Below, one piece after another: positions 42,294-49,758 of a stretch of 64,000 bases of DNA. Numbering within the stretch: the first letter of the stretch is position 1; each line of letters starts with the position of its first letter. Both the position numbers and the translations under genes were made by a program. The DNA is from Falsiroseomonas ponticola (GTDB lineage Bacteria; Pseudomonadota; Alphaproteobacteria; Acetobacterales; Acetobacteraceae): the NCBI RefSeq assembly GCF_016805305.1, contig NZ_JAERQN010000004.1:496001-560000 (forward strand). Reading direction: 5' to 3'. The notes below the pieces were generated by a model. That model searched no databases. It saw nothing but the letters and a program-made list of their open reading frames with translations, and was not told where the DNA came from.

Positions 42294-42884
42294 TCAATTC
42301 TCCTCCGGCGCGATGCGCCCCGCGCCGCCGGCGGCGATGTCCCGCGCCGCGGCGAGGAAGCGCGCCAGGCGGTCCTGCGCCCGGTCGGGGCGCAGCCGCA
42401 CGGCAGCGAGGACGACGCCGCCGCTGACGGCGACGCCGGTCAGGTGATCGGGCGGCGGCACCACGGGCTGGCCGGCCGGCGCCATGCTGCCGCCGGACCA
42501 GAAGGCGCCGACCGCCGCCCAGGCCTCCGGCGAGCGGAAGGCCGTGCGCTGCGCGGCCTCCATCGCGGCGCGGCGCAGCGTCTCCTCGTTCGGCTTGCGC
42601 ACCCAGGCCTCCGCGGCCAGCAGCGCATCGGCATCCACGGGCAGCAGCGCGGGGTCGGGCACGGCGCGGGCGCACATGCAGCCCCACCACACGGCCTCCC
42701 GCTTCGGCAGCGCATGCGCGGCCAGGCGCGCGGCCTCGTTCCGCAGCCCCGCGGCTTCCAGCTTCAGCATGCCGTCGGCCGCCGTCGGCAGCCCGTCCAG
42801 CAGCGCGAGCGCCGGCGGTTCGAGCTCCAGCCGCGGCAGCAGCGGAGGAAGCGGCGTGGCCAGCTTGGGAAGGGTCTCGGCCAT
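42294..42884 (-). CDS. T6SS-linked hypothetical protein (DUF6931-like), between vgrG and PAAR
   Basis: A 196-residue soluble, helix-rich protein without signal peptide: repeated Ala/Leu-rich helices, KREAVWWGCMCARA in the middle and RAQDRLARFLAAARDIAAGGAG near the end. It resembles a small uncharacterised family seen in alphaproteobacterial T6SS operons, recalled as DUF6931. Its place between vgrG and PAAR is where adaptors, chaperones or small effectors are usually found. Start ATG 42884; an open frame extends upstream into vgrG but is antisense-free read-through. Function unknown. Confidence 0.7.
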   Translation of the reverse strand: MAETLPKLATPLPPLLPRLELEPPALALLDGLPTAADGMLKLEAAGLRNEAARLAAHALPKREAVWWGCMCARAVPDPALLPVDADALLAAEAWVRKPNEETLRRAAMEAAQRTAFRSPEAWAAVGAFWSGGSMAPAGQPVVPPPDHLTGVAVSGGVVLAAVRLRPDRAQDRLARFLAAARDIAAGGAGRIAPEEN

Positions 42885-42886
42885 GG

Positions 42887-44869
42887 TCAGTTGATCATCA
42901 CGATGCCACCCTCGAGCTGCATCATGGCATCGGCCTTCTCCTGCAGCATGAGGGTCTTGAGCGTGTGGAGGAGTTGCGCCTCCGTCTGGATGATCATCCC
43001 CTTGATGGTGACGCCGGTCTGGTCCACCACGATGGTGGATTGCCCGACCTTCAGCGTGATGCTCTGCATCGCCTCGATCGTCACGGCGCCGAGGTCGCAT
43101 TTGATGGACAGGTTGCCCATCTTCAGCTGCGTCGAATCATTGCCCATCTTCAGCGTCGTGGAGCGGTTGCCGGTATCGATCGAGAGGGTGTCGTTGCCCA
43201 GCTTGATCGTGTCCTCGCGGTTGCCCTTCTCCAGCGTCAGCTTGTCGTCGCTGTCCTTGATGGTGACGGTGCGGGCGTTCTGCACCACCTCCGTCTGGTC
43301 ATGGCCGATGGTGCGGTCCTCGTTGTTCTCGACCTCGACCTTCAGGTCCTTCTGGGCATGGAGGAGGACCTCCTCCTGCCCCTTCTTGTCCTCGAAGCGC
43401 AGCACATTGGCATCGGCCGCGCTGTCCGACTTGTAGCTGCGCGTGACGTAGCCCGTCTGCGTCTTGTTCGCGGGCAGCGTGAAGGGCGGCTTCGAATCCT
43501 TGCCGTAGACGGAACCGACGACGACCGGCCGGTCCGGATCGCCGTCGAGGAAGGCGACCAGCACCTCGTCCCCCACGCGCGGCAGGTACCAGGCGCCGCC
43601 CCAGCCGCCCGCCACGGATTGCATGACGCGCACCCAGCAGGAGGAGGTGTCGTCATCCTTCCCCCAGCGGTCCCAGCGGAACTTCACCTTGATGCGGCCG
43701 AATTCGTCCACATGGATCTTCTCGCCCGGCGGGCCTGTCACCTTGGCCGAATGCATGCCCGGCATGGCGGGGCGCGGATAGCGCGGCTGCGGCACCCAGC
43801 GCCGGCCCGCGAAGGCGAAGGTGAGCGCGGCGCGATAGCTCTCCACCCCGCCCGCCCCGGCGATGAGGCCCGAGGTGTCCACCGCCTCATGCCGCGCGCT
43901 GGTGATGATGAACTGGCGCGAGCGGTTGGTGCCGTCCTCCAGGTTCACCTTGATGACCACGCGGCTGCCGGTGGAATTGCGCGGATCGATGGCGGTCGCG
44001 GCATATTCCTCGCTGCGCGCCTCCTGGTCGCTCATCGACACCTCGGCCGGATCGAGGCCGGGCCGCGTGCTCATGCCGCCGGGCCAGAAGTAGTTCTCCC
44101 CCGCGCCCGGCATGTTGGGCTCCTCGAAATAGGTGCGGGTGGGGCGGGAGGAGCTCAGCACCTCGGACGGCTTGCTGCGCTCGTCGTCCATGTCCTCGAG
44201 CCGCGTGATGAAGCTCCGCGTCCGGTTCATCCGGCGCCAGCCGCCATAGGTGTCCAGGTCCGCATCGCCGTGATGGGCGGTCTGGTCGGCGCGTTCATCC
44301 TGCGGGAAGGACGCCGCGGCCCCGGCGACGCAGAGTTCGTGGCCGCCGGCGCTGTGCTTGAAGAAGTAGGTCAGGCCATGCTCCTCCAGCAGGCGGGAGA
44401 GGAAAGCGAGGTCGGTCTCGTTGAACTGGGTGCAGTAGGGAATCGGGCTGGCATCCACCATATGCCAGGTCGGCGGCGACTGGCCGTGGTCCTTCAGCAC
44501 CGCCGTCACGATGTCCTTCACCGACTGGTCCTGCCAGATGCGGCAGTTGCGCCGCAGGCCGAGGCGCCAGAGATACGGCACGGCGACGAGCCGGTAGGTC
44601 ATCCGCCCGGCGGCGCCCGGCGCCAGCTTGCGGAACTCCGCCACGGTGCCATGGAAGTGCCGCTCGACCGGGCTCGGCCCCTTCTGCGTGACAGTGATGG
44701 TGACATCGACGTTCAGCATCTTCTCGGGCAGCAGGGCGGGATCCTTGCCCAGCACCTCGGCCTCGATCGCGTAGGTCAGGCCCAGCTCCTCGGTCACGCT
44801 GAGCTTCGTCACGGTCAGCGCGCCGTCCCCGAGGGGTGACTTGATGGTCAGTAGCCGTGGAGGCTGCAT
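42887..44869 (-). CDS. tssI: T6SS spike protein VgrG (TssI)
   Basis: A 660-residue VgrG. The gp27-like base contains YCTQFNETDLAFLSRLLEEH split as YCTQFNETDLAF and LSRLLEEHGLTYFF, the gp5-like OB-fold has HVDEFGRIKVKFRWDRWG and YLPRVGDEVLVAFLDGDPDRP, and the C-terminal needle is a run of short repeats such as LKMGNDS and LSIDTGN. It ends soon after the needle with no toxin domain, so effectors must ride via PAAR or adaptor proteins. ATG 44869 has GGAGGG upstream. It is the first gene of the leftward operon. Confidence 0.94.
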   Translation of the reverse strand: MQPPRLLTIKSPLGDGALTVTKLSVTEELGLTYAIEAEVLGKDPALLPEKMLNVDVTITVTQKGPSPVERHFHGTVAEFRKLAPGAAGRMTYRLVAVPYLWRLGLRRNCRIWQDQSVKDIVTAVLKDHGQSPPTWHMVDASPIPYCTQFNETDLAFLSRLLEEHGLTYFFKHSAGGHELCVAGAAASFPQDERADQTAHHGDADLDTYGGWRRMNRTRSFITRLEDMDDERSKPSEVLSSSRPTRTYFEEPNMPGAGENYFWPGGMSTRPGLDPAEVSMSDQEARSEEYAATAIDPRNSTGSRVVIKVNLEDGTNRSRQFIITSARHEAVDTSGLIAGAGGVESYRAALTFAFAGRRWVPQPRYPRPAMPGMHSAKVTGPPGEKIHVDEFGRIKVKFRWDRWGKDDDTSSCWVRVMQSVAGGWGGAWYLPRVGDEVLVAFLDGDPDRPVVVGSVYGKDSKPPFTLPANKTQTGYVTRSYKSDSAADANVLRFEDKKGQEEVLLHAQKDLKVEVENNEDRTIGHDQTEVVQNARTVTIKDSDDKLTLEKGNREDTIKLGNDTLSIDTGNRSTTLKMGNDSTQLKMGNLSIKCDLGAVTIEAMQSITLKVGQSTIVVDQTGVTIKGMIIQTEAQLLHTLKTLMLQEKADAMMQLEGGIVMIN

Positions 44870-44913
44870 GCCGGGCGGGCCCTCCGTTGCAGTCCCCCAT
44901 GGCGCCGAGGACC

Positions 44914-44930
44914 GGTTCGCGTCGCGAACC
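44914..44930. promoter_or_regulatory. Perfect 17-bp palindrome at the divergent vgrG / lipoprotein-caspase promoter
   Basis: GGTTCGCG (44914-44921), T, CGCGAACC (44923-44930): eight matched bases per arm, 45 bp upstream of the vgrG start and about 147 bp upstream of the lipoprotein start. The CGCGAA half-word also occurs in the two other T6SS intergenic regions. A regulator-binding site serving both directions is likely; which protein binds is unknown. Confidence 0.6.
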
Positions 44931-45076
44931 AGGATAGACACGCCGCCGCCGCAGCGAAAGCAAGGCCTGCTTCGTGTCGCGTGTTGCGCCATGCTGCACC
45001 GGCCGCATTCCGGGATGGCCCGGGGCCGAAAGGGCTGATAGCCTTCGCGCAACACTCGGCCAACGAAGGCAGCGCC

Positions 45077-46150
45077 ATGTCCACCACGTCCGCTCCGCTT
45101 TCCCCTCCGCTGGTGCCCGCGGCGCAGCCCCGGCCGCGGGGCCGGGTGCAGCGAAGCATCGCCGTGCTGACGGCGGCGGCGATGCTGACCGCCTGCGTCA
45201 GCACGCGCGAAGGCCGGATCGGCGCGGATGACGGCACGGATGCCTGCCGCGCGCAGGTCGTCGCCCTCGACAGCACCGGCAATTTCTTCGCGGAGGACAT
45301 CATCCGCGGCGCCGCGATCGGCGCGGTGGGCGGCGCCGCGCTGGGCGCGCTGCTGGCCGCGGCCTCCGGCGGGCGCGGGCGCAACATCGCGGCGGGCGCG
45401 GCGATCGGCGCCGTCGGCGGCGCGGTGGTGGGCGGCACCGCCGGCTACTTCTCCGCCCGCCAGCAGCAGGCGCAGGACCAGGCCTCGCTCAGCATGGCCG
45501 TCGCCAACGACCTGGCGGCGGAGAATGCGCAGCTGGACCGTACCTGGGTGGCCTATACCCAGCTGATGGATTGCCGCTTCGGCACCGCGCAGCGCATCCG
45601 CCAGGCCTTCCGCGCCGGGCAGGTGACGCGCCCGCAGGCGGAAGCGCAGCTGGCCGATGTCCGCGCCCGCACGCAGCGGGATTTGGCGCTGGCCCGCAGC
45701 ATCAACGACAAGATCGGCGAGCGCGGCCAGCAATTCGACGTGGCGATCGAGAACATCGCCCCCGGCACCAAGGACCAGGTGCTCTCCGGCGCCCGCGTCT
45801 CCCGCGCCGTGCCGGTGCAGGCCCGCGCGCCCGTCGCGCTGAAGCTGCGCCCGGACCCCAACGCGCCGGAGGTGACGCAGATCTCGGCGCGGGAAGCGGT
45901 GACGCTGCGTCCCTCCTACAACGGCTTCGCGCTGGTGGAGACCGCGTCCGGCGTGCGCGGCTACGCGCCGGCCAGCGCCTTCCCGGAGGCCCGCAACCTC
46001 GGCGTCGCGCCGCCCCAGCCCACGGCCAGCACGGGTGGCGATTTCCGCTCCCTCGCCGCCAGCAACATCGCGCGCCGCGACAATTTCTCGCAGAGCCTGG
46101 AGAATACCGAGCGCCTCGCCCAGGGCGCGGGCTTCGAACTGGCGAGCTGA
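45077..46150 (+). CDS. Predicted lipoprotein with glycine-zipper and SH3-like domains
   Basis: A 357-residue protein with a long basic N-terminus and a lipobox LTAC whose C40 would be lipidated. Next come a glycine-zipper region (GAAIGAVGGAALGALLAAAS and GAAIGAVGGAVVGGTAGY, about 78-125), a helical stretch with ARQQQAQDQASLS and charged residues, and a C-terminal SH3-like part (VALKLRPDPNAPEVTQISARE ... GVRGYAPASAF). Glycine zippers insert into membranes; SH3b domains often bind peptidoglycan. Two bases separate it from the caspase gene, so the two are one unit. It could substitute for TssJ, but lacks that family's small beta-sandwich look. Confidence 0.75.
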   Translation: MSTTSAPLSPPLVPAAQPRPRGRVQRSIAVLTAAAMLTACVSTREGRIGADDGTDACRAQVVALDSTGNFFAEDIIRGAAIGAVGGAALGALLAAASGGRGRNIAAGAAIGAVGGAVVGGTAGYFSARQQQAQDQASLSMAVANDLAAENAQLDRTWVAYTQLMDCRFGTAQRIRQAFRAGQVTRPQAEAQLADVRARTQRDLALARSINDKIGERGQQFDVAIENIAPGTKDQVLSGARVSRAVPVQARAPVALKLRPDPNAPEVTQISAREAVTLRPSYNGFALVETASGVRGYAPASAFPEARNLGVAPPQPTASTGGDFRSLAASNIARRDNFSQSLENTERLAQGAGFELAS

Positions 46151-46152
46151 CG

Positions 46153-49107
46153 ATGCGCGGTCTGGCGGCCGCCTTCCTCCTCCTCCTGCTCGGCACGGGC
46201 GGCGCCTTCGCGCAGGCGCCGCCGGAGCCGCCCCAGCAGCCCTTCCTGCGCGTCGAGGCCGCGGCCCATACCGCGCCCGTCGCGCGGCTCGCGACCGATG
46301 CGGAAGGCCGCATCCTGGCCAGCGTGTCGGACGACAAGACGCTGCGGCTGTGGGACCTGCCGGATGGCACGCTGCGCGCCGTGCTGCGGCCGCCGATCGG
46401 GACGGAGGCGGAGGGCGAGCTCTACGCCGTCGCCCTTTCCCCCGATGGGCGCAGGGCCTTCGTCGCGGGCTGGACGGGCGCCGCCTGGGACCGCAGCTTC
46501 GCCATCTACCTGTTCGACACCGGCAATGGACGTCTCCTCGCGCGGCTGCCGGGCCTGCCGGCGCCGGTGCAGCACCTCGCCATCTCGGCCGATGGCACGC
46601 GCCTGGCGGCGGCGCTGGGCGGAAGGGCGGGCATCCGCGTCTGGGATGCGCGCAACGGCACGCCGCTGTGGGAGGATGCGGCCTACACCGGCCCCGCGCG
46701 CATGGTGGCCTTCGATCCGGCCGGCGAACGCCTGGCGGCGAGCGGCGCGGATGGGCGGCTGCGCGTCTATGACCGCGCCGGCCGCCGCATCGCGGATCGC
46801 GCGCCGGTGCAGGGCGCGCGCCCCTTCGGCCTCGCCTGGTCGCCGGATGGCGCGCTGATCGCGCTGGGGTTCGAGGACCGGCTGCGCGTGGAGGTGATGG
46901 CGGCGAGCGACCTGCGCACGCTGTTCCTGCCCGATGTCGCCGGCCTGGCCGGAGAGGGCCTGCCCGCCGTGACCTGGGCGCATGATGGCCGCGGCGGCGT
47001 GCAGCTTCATGCCGCCGGCTATGCGCGACGCGCCGCGCCCGCTGCCGGCGCGCGCGGCATCGCGGCGCCCGGTTCCGCCGCAGGCGCGGCGGAGGCGCGG
47101 CGGGATTTCGTCATCCGTCGCTGGACCGATTTCGGCCTCGGCCCGCCCGGTGACATCGCCGCGGCGCGCGATGCCATCGCGCAGCTGGTCCCGCTGCCGA
47201 CCGGCGGCGTCGCCTATGCCGCGGCGGATCCGGGCTGGGGGCGCGTCGCGCCGGATGGCATGCTGGCCATCGCGCCGCGTCCGCCAGGCGCCGATTTCCG
47301 CAACACCGGCGCGGCGCTCGCGACCTCCGCCGACGGCACGCGGCTGCGCATCGCCCTGCGCCCGGGCGATCCCGCCCTCGCCTTCGATTCGCTGGCGGGC
47401 ACGCTGACGCGCGACGCGGGCGATGGCACCGGCTTCGCGCCCGCCCGCACCGCCAGCCCGCGCCTGCCGCTGGCGGATTGGCGCAACTCCAACCGGCCGC
47501 GGATCGGGCAGGTGCCGCTGCGGCTGGGCGATGGCGAATTCTCCCGCAGCGCGGCGCTGCTGGCCGATGATGCGGGCGTGCTGATCGGCACCGACAACAG
47601 CCTGCGCCTGTTCGATGCGGGCGGGCGCCCCATCGCCGCCCTGCCCGTGCCTGGCGCGGTGTGGGGGCTGACCATCGCCGGGGATGTCGCCGTCGGCGCG
47701 CTGGGCGACGGCACGCTGCGCTGGTGGCGGATCGGCGCGGGGCGCATCGTGGAACAGGCGGCGCTGTTCATCCACGCGCAGTCCCTGCGCTGGGTGCTGT
47801 GGACGCCGGAGGGCCTGTTCGACCACGCGCCCAATGGCGGGCAGGAACTGGTCGGGCTGCACCTGAATGGCGGCCGCGCGCAGACGCCGGAATGGGCCAG
47901 CTTCCAGCAGGCCTATCGCGCGCTCTTCGCCCCCGCCGCCGTGCGGGCGCGCATCGCGGGCGATGGCGCGCCGGCGCGCGAGAGGCTGGCGCAGCTCGGC
48001 GAGTTGCGCGCCCGCGTCGGCCGCCTGCCGGTGCTGGCGCCGCGCAGCGCCTGCGCCGTGACGCCCGCGGGCTGCGCGCCCGTTGCCTGGGATGCGCGCA
48101 GCCTGCCGGCGGAGGCCACCGCGCTGCGGCTCGGCTTCACCGTCACCGATCGGGGCCTCGGCCTTGGCCCGCTCGACGTGCTGGTGAATGACCGCATCGC
48201 GGTGCGGGCGGAGGCGACGGCGGGCGAGGTGCTGGCGGAAGTGCCGCTGGATGCCGGGCCGAATCGCGTGACGACGCGGCTTTATGCCGAGGATCGCGCG
48301 CTGTTCGCGGAGGGCCCGGCGCTCGAGATGCGCCGCGCCGGCGAAGCGGAGCCCGCCGCCGATGCCGGGCGCCTCATCGTGCTCGCCATCGGCGTGAACG
48401 ACTACGCCAATGCCGCGCTGAACCTGAACTACGCCGTGCCGGATGCGCAGGTGGTGGCGGATACGCTGCGCGCCCGCGCCGGCACGCTGTTCCGGGAGGT
48501 GCGCGTCACCGTGCTGCGGGACCGCCAGGCGACGCGCCGCGGCGTCATGGAGGCGCTGGAGGAGGTGGCGCGCACGACGCTGCCGACCGACACCTTCGTC
48601 CTCTACATCGCCGGCCATGGCGTGCGGACGGAACCCGACCAGCGCTTCCTGTTCCTGCCGCATGACGTCACCGACACCAGCAACTGGACCACGCTGCGGC
48701 GCCAGGGGATCGAGGATTCGCAGCTGGTGGCGGCCATCGCCCGCATCCGCGCGCGGGACGGGCTGCTGCTGCTGGACACCTGCCATGCCGGCCAGCTGAC
48801 GATGGACCAGCTCTCCGCCCTCGGCAACGAGACGGGGCGCTTCCTGCTCGCGGCCTCCACCAGCGTGCAGGAGGCGCTGGACAGCTACGACGACCGCAAC
48901 GGCGTCTTCGCCTATGCGGTACGGGAAGCGCTGCAGGGACGCGCGGCGACGGATGGCGAAGGCCGCGTCAGCGCCCTGGCGCTGGGCGAATGGGTGATGC
49001 GCCGCGTGCCGCAGCTGGCGCGGGAGAAGCAGCACAGCCAGGACGCCGTCTTCCGCACCGCGAGCCGCGAGCTGCGCAGCTTCCCCATCGCCATCGTGCC
49101 GCGCTGA
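46153..49107 (+). CDS. Secreted caspase-family (peptidase C14) protein with N-terminal WD40-like repeats
   Basis: A 984-residue protein. A Sec signal (RGLAAAFLLLLLGTGGAFAQ) leads to WD40-like repeats (LRLWDLPDG, GIRVWDARNG, LRVYDRAG, about 30-560) and then a caspase domain (about 755-984) starting LIVLAIGVNDY. The catalytic pair is intact: H822 in YIAGHGV and C877 in LLLDTCHAG. It should therefore be a periplasmic or exported cysteine protease with a protein-binding propeller. It stands with the lipoprotein gene, opposite in direction to the T6SS genes on both sides (vgrG and hcp). Its target and trigger are unknown. Confidence 0.88.
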   Translation: MRGLAAAFLLLLLGTGGAFAQAPPEPPQQPFLRVEAAAHTAPVARLATDAEGRILASVSDDKTLRLWDLPDGTLRAVLRPPIGTEAEGELYAVALSPDGRRAFVAGWTGAAWDRSFAIYLFDTGNGRLLARLPGLPAPVQHLAISADGTRLAAALGGRAGIRVWDARNGTPLWEDAAYTGPARMVAFDPAGERLAASGADGRLRVYDRAGRRIADRAPVQGARPFGLAWSPDGALIALGFEDRLRVEVMAASDLRTLFLPDVAGLAGEGLPAVTWAHDGRGGVQLHAAGYARRAAPAAGARGIAAPGSAAGAAEARRDFVIRRWTDFGLGPPGDIAAARDAIAQLVPLPTGGVAYAAADPGWGRVAPDGMLAIAPRPPGADFRNTGAALATSADGTRLRIALRPGDPALAFDSLAGTLTRDAGDGTGFAPARTASPRLPLADWRNSNRPRIGQVPLRLGDGEFSRSAALLADDAGVLIGTDNSLRLFDAGGRPIAALPVPGAVWGLTIAGDVAVGALGDGTLRWWRIGAGRIVEQAALFIHAQSLRWVLWTPEGLFDHAPNGGQELVGLHLNGGRAQTPEWASFQQAYRALFAPAAVRARIAGDGAPARERLAQLGELRARVGRLPVLAPRSACAVTPAGCAPVAWDARSLPAEATALRLGFTVTDRGLGLGPLDVLVNDRIAVRAEATAGEVLAEVPLDAGPNRVTTRLYAEDRALFAEGPALEMRRAGEAEPAADAGRLIVLAIGVNDYANAALNLNYAVPDAQVVADTLRARAGTLFREVRVTVLRDRQATRRGVMEALEEVARTTLPTDTFVLYIAGHGVRTEPDQRFLFLPHDVTDTSNWTTLRRQGIEDSQLVAAIARIRARDGLLLLDTCHAGQLTMDQLSALGNETGRFLLAASTSVQEALDSYDDRNGVFAYAVREALQGRAATDGEGRVSALALGEWVMRRVPQLAREKQHSQDAVFRTASRELRSFPIAIVPR

Positions 49108-49137
49108 GCCGGCGCAGGCGGGCCCGGAAACGACAAC

Positions 49138-49161
49138 GCCGCACCCCCGGGGGGATGCGGC
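49138..49161. terminator. Bidirectional terminator between caspase and hcp genes
   Basis: GCCGCA (49138-49143) and TGCGGC (49156-49161) enclose CCCCC/GGGGG, giving an almost continuous 11-bp stem. It lies about 30 bases past the caspase stop and 52 bases past the hcp stop, between convergent genes. Confidence 0.65.
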
Positions 49162-49213
49162 GCTGCGGCAGGGGCGGTTGCCGCGCCGGGCGGGCCGGCG
49201 CGGCGGGCGATGC

Positions 49214-49693
49214 TCAGCCGGACTTGGCCGCCGACAGGTCGTAGATCACATGGCCGGTCGTGGCGGTGCCGAACTTGTCGTCGATCTTGATGTACTCGCT
49301 GTCGAACTTCGTGAAGTTGATCGAGATCGACTCGTTCGGGCGGTCATCGCCGGCGCTCAGGCTGTAGCCGCTGACCAGCGAGTTCTCCAGGATGTACTTC
49401 TGGTAGGGCATGTGCTTGCCGCCATTGTCGGTCTGCGTCAGGTGGATCTCCACCTTCGTCGCCTTGCCGCCGATCGCTTCCTTGAGGACGAGGGGCGAGA
49501 AGGCGTCCATGGTCTTGGTGACGACGATCTCGCTGACGCTCGGCGCCGTCGCCTCACGCTTCGACCCGCCGCCGACGCCGGCGGAGATGCCGCGGCCCAC
49601 GCCCCACTGGAAGCTGTGGACCTGCACCCAGTCCTTGTAGCCTTCCGCCGTCGTCTCGCCCTTCAGGGCGCCGTACTTCAGAAAAACCGCCAT
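49214..49693 (-). CDS. hcp: T6SS tube protein Hcp (TssD)
   Basis: A 159-residue Hcp1-family protein: FLKYGALKGETTAEGYKDW at the N-terminus, VHSFQWGVGRG, VTKTMDAFSPLVLKEAI, and VEIHLTQ later. Hexamers stack into the inner tube and can carry small effectors. The gene lies 65 bases downstream of clpV on the same strand, forming a clpV-hcp unit, and is convergent with the caspase gene. Confidence 0.95.
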   Translation of the reverse strand: MAVFLKYGALKGETTAEGYKDWVQVHSFQWGVGRGISAGVGGGSKREATAPSVSEIVVTKTMDAFSPLVLKEAIGGKATKVEIHLTQTDNGGKHMPYQKYILENSLVSGYSLSAGDDRPNESISINFTKFDSEYIKIDDKFGTATTGHVIYDLSAAKSG

Positions 49694-49758
49694 GGTCCGT
49701 TCCTTCGCTGCTGCGGTGTTCGCCGTCCCCGCCTCGGTCTGCCTCGGCCGCGGGGCCC

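Noticed and set aside
44870..45733. Longer VgrG with about 290 extra N-terminal residues
   Set aside because: The extra sequence is antisense to the lipoprotein gene and would displace the normal VgrG start MQPPRLLTIKS, which has its own ribosome site.
45077..46150. The lipoprotein as TssJ
   Set aside because: It is about twice the usual size, with glycine-zipper and SH3-like parts instead of the TssJ beta-sandwich. Kept only as a functional substitute hypothesis.
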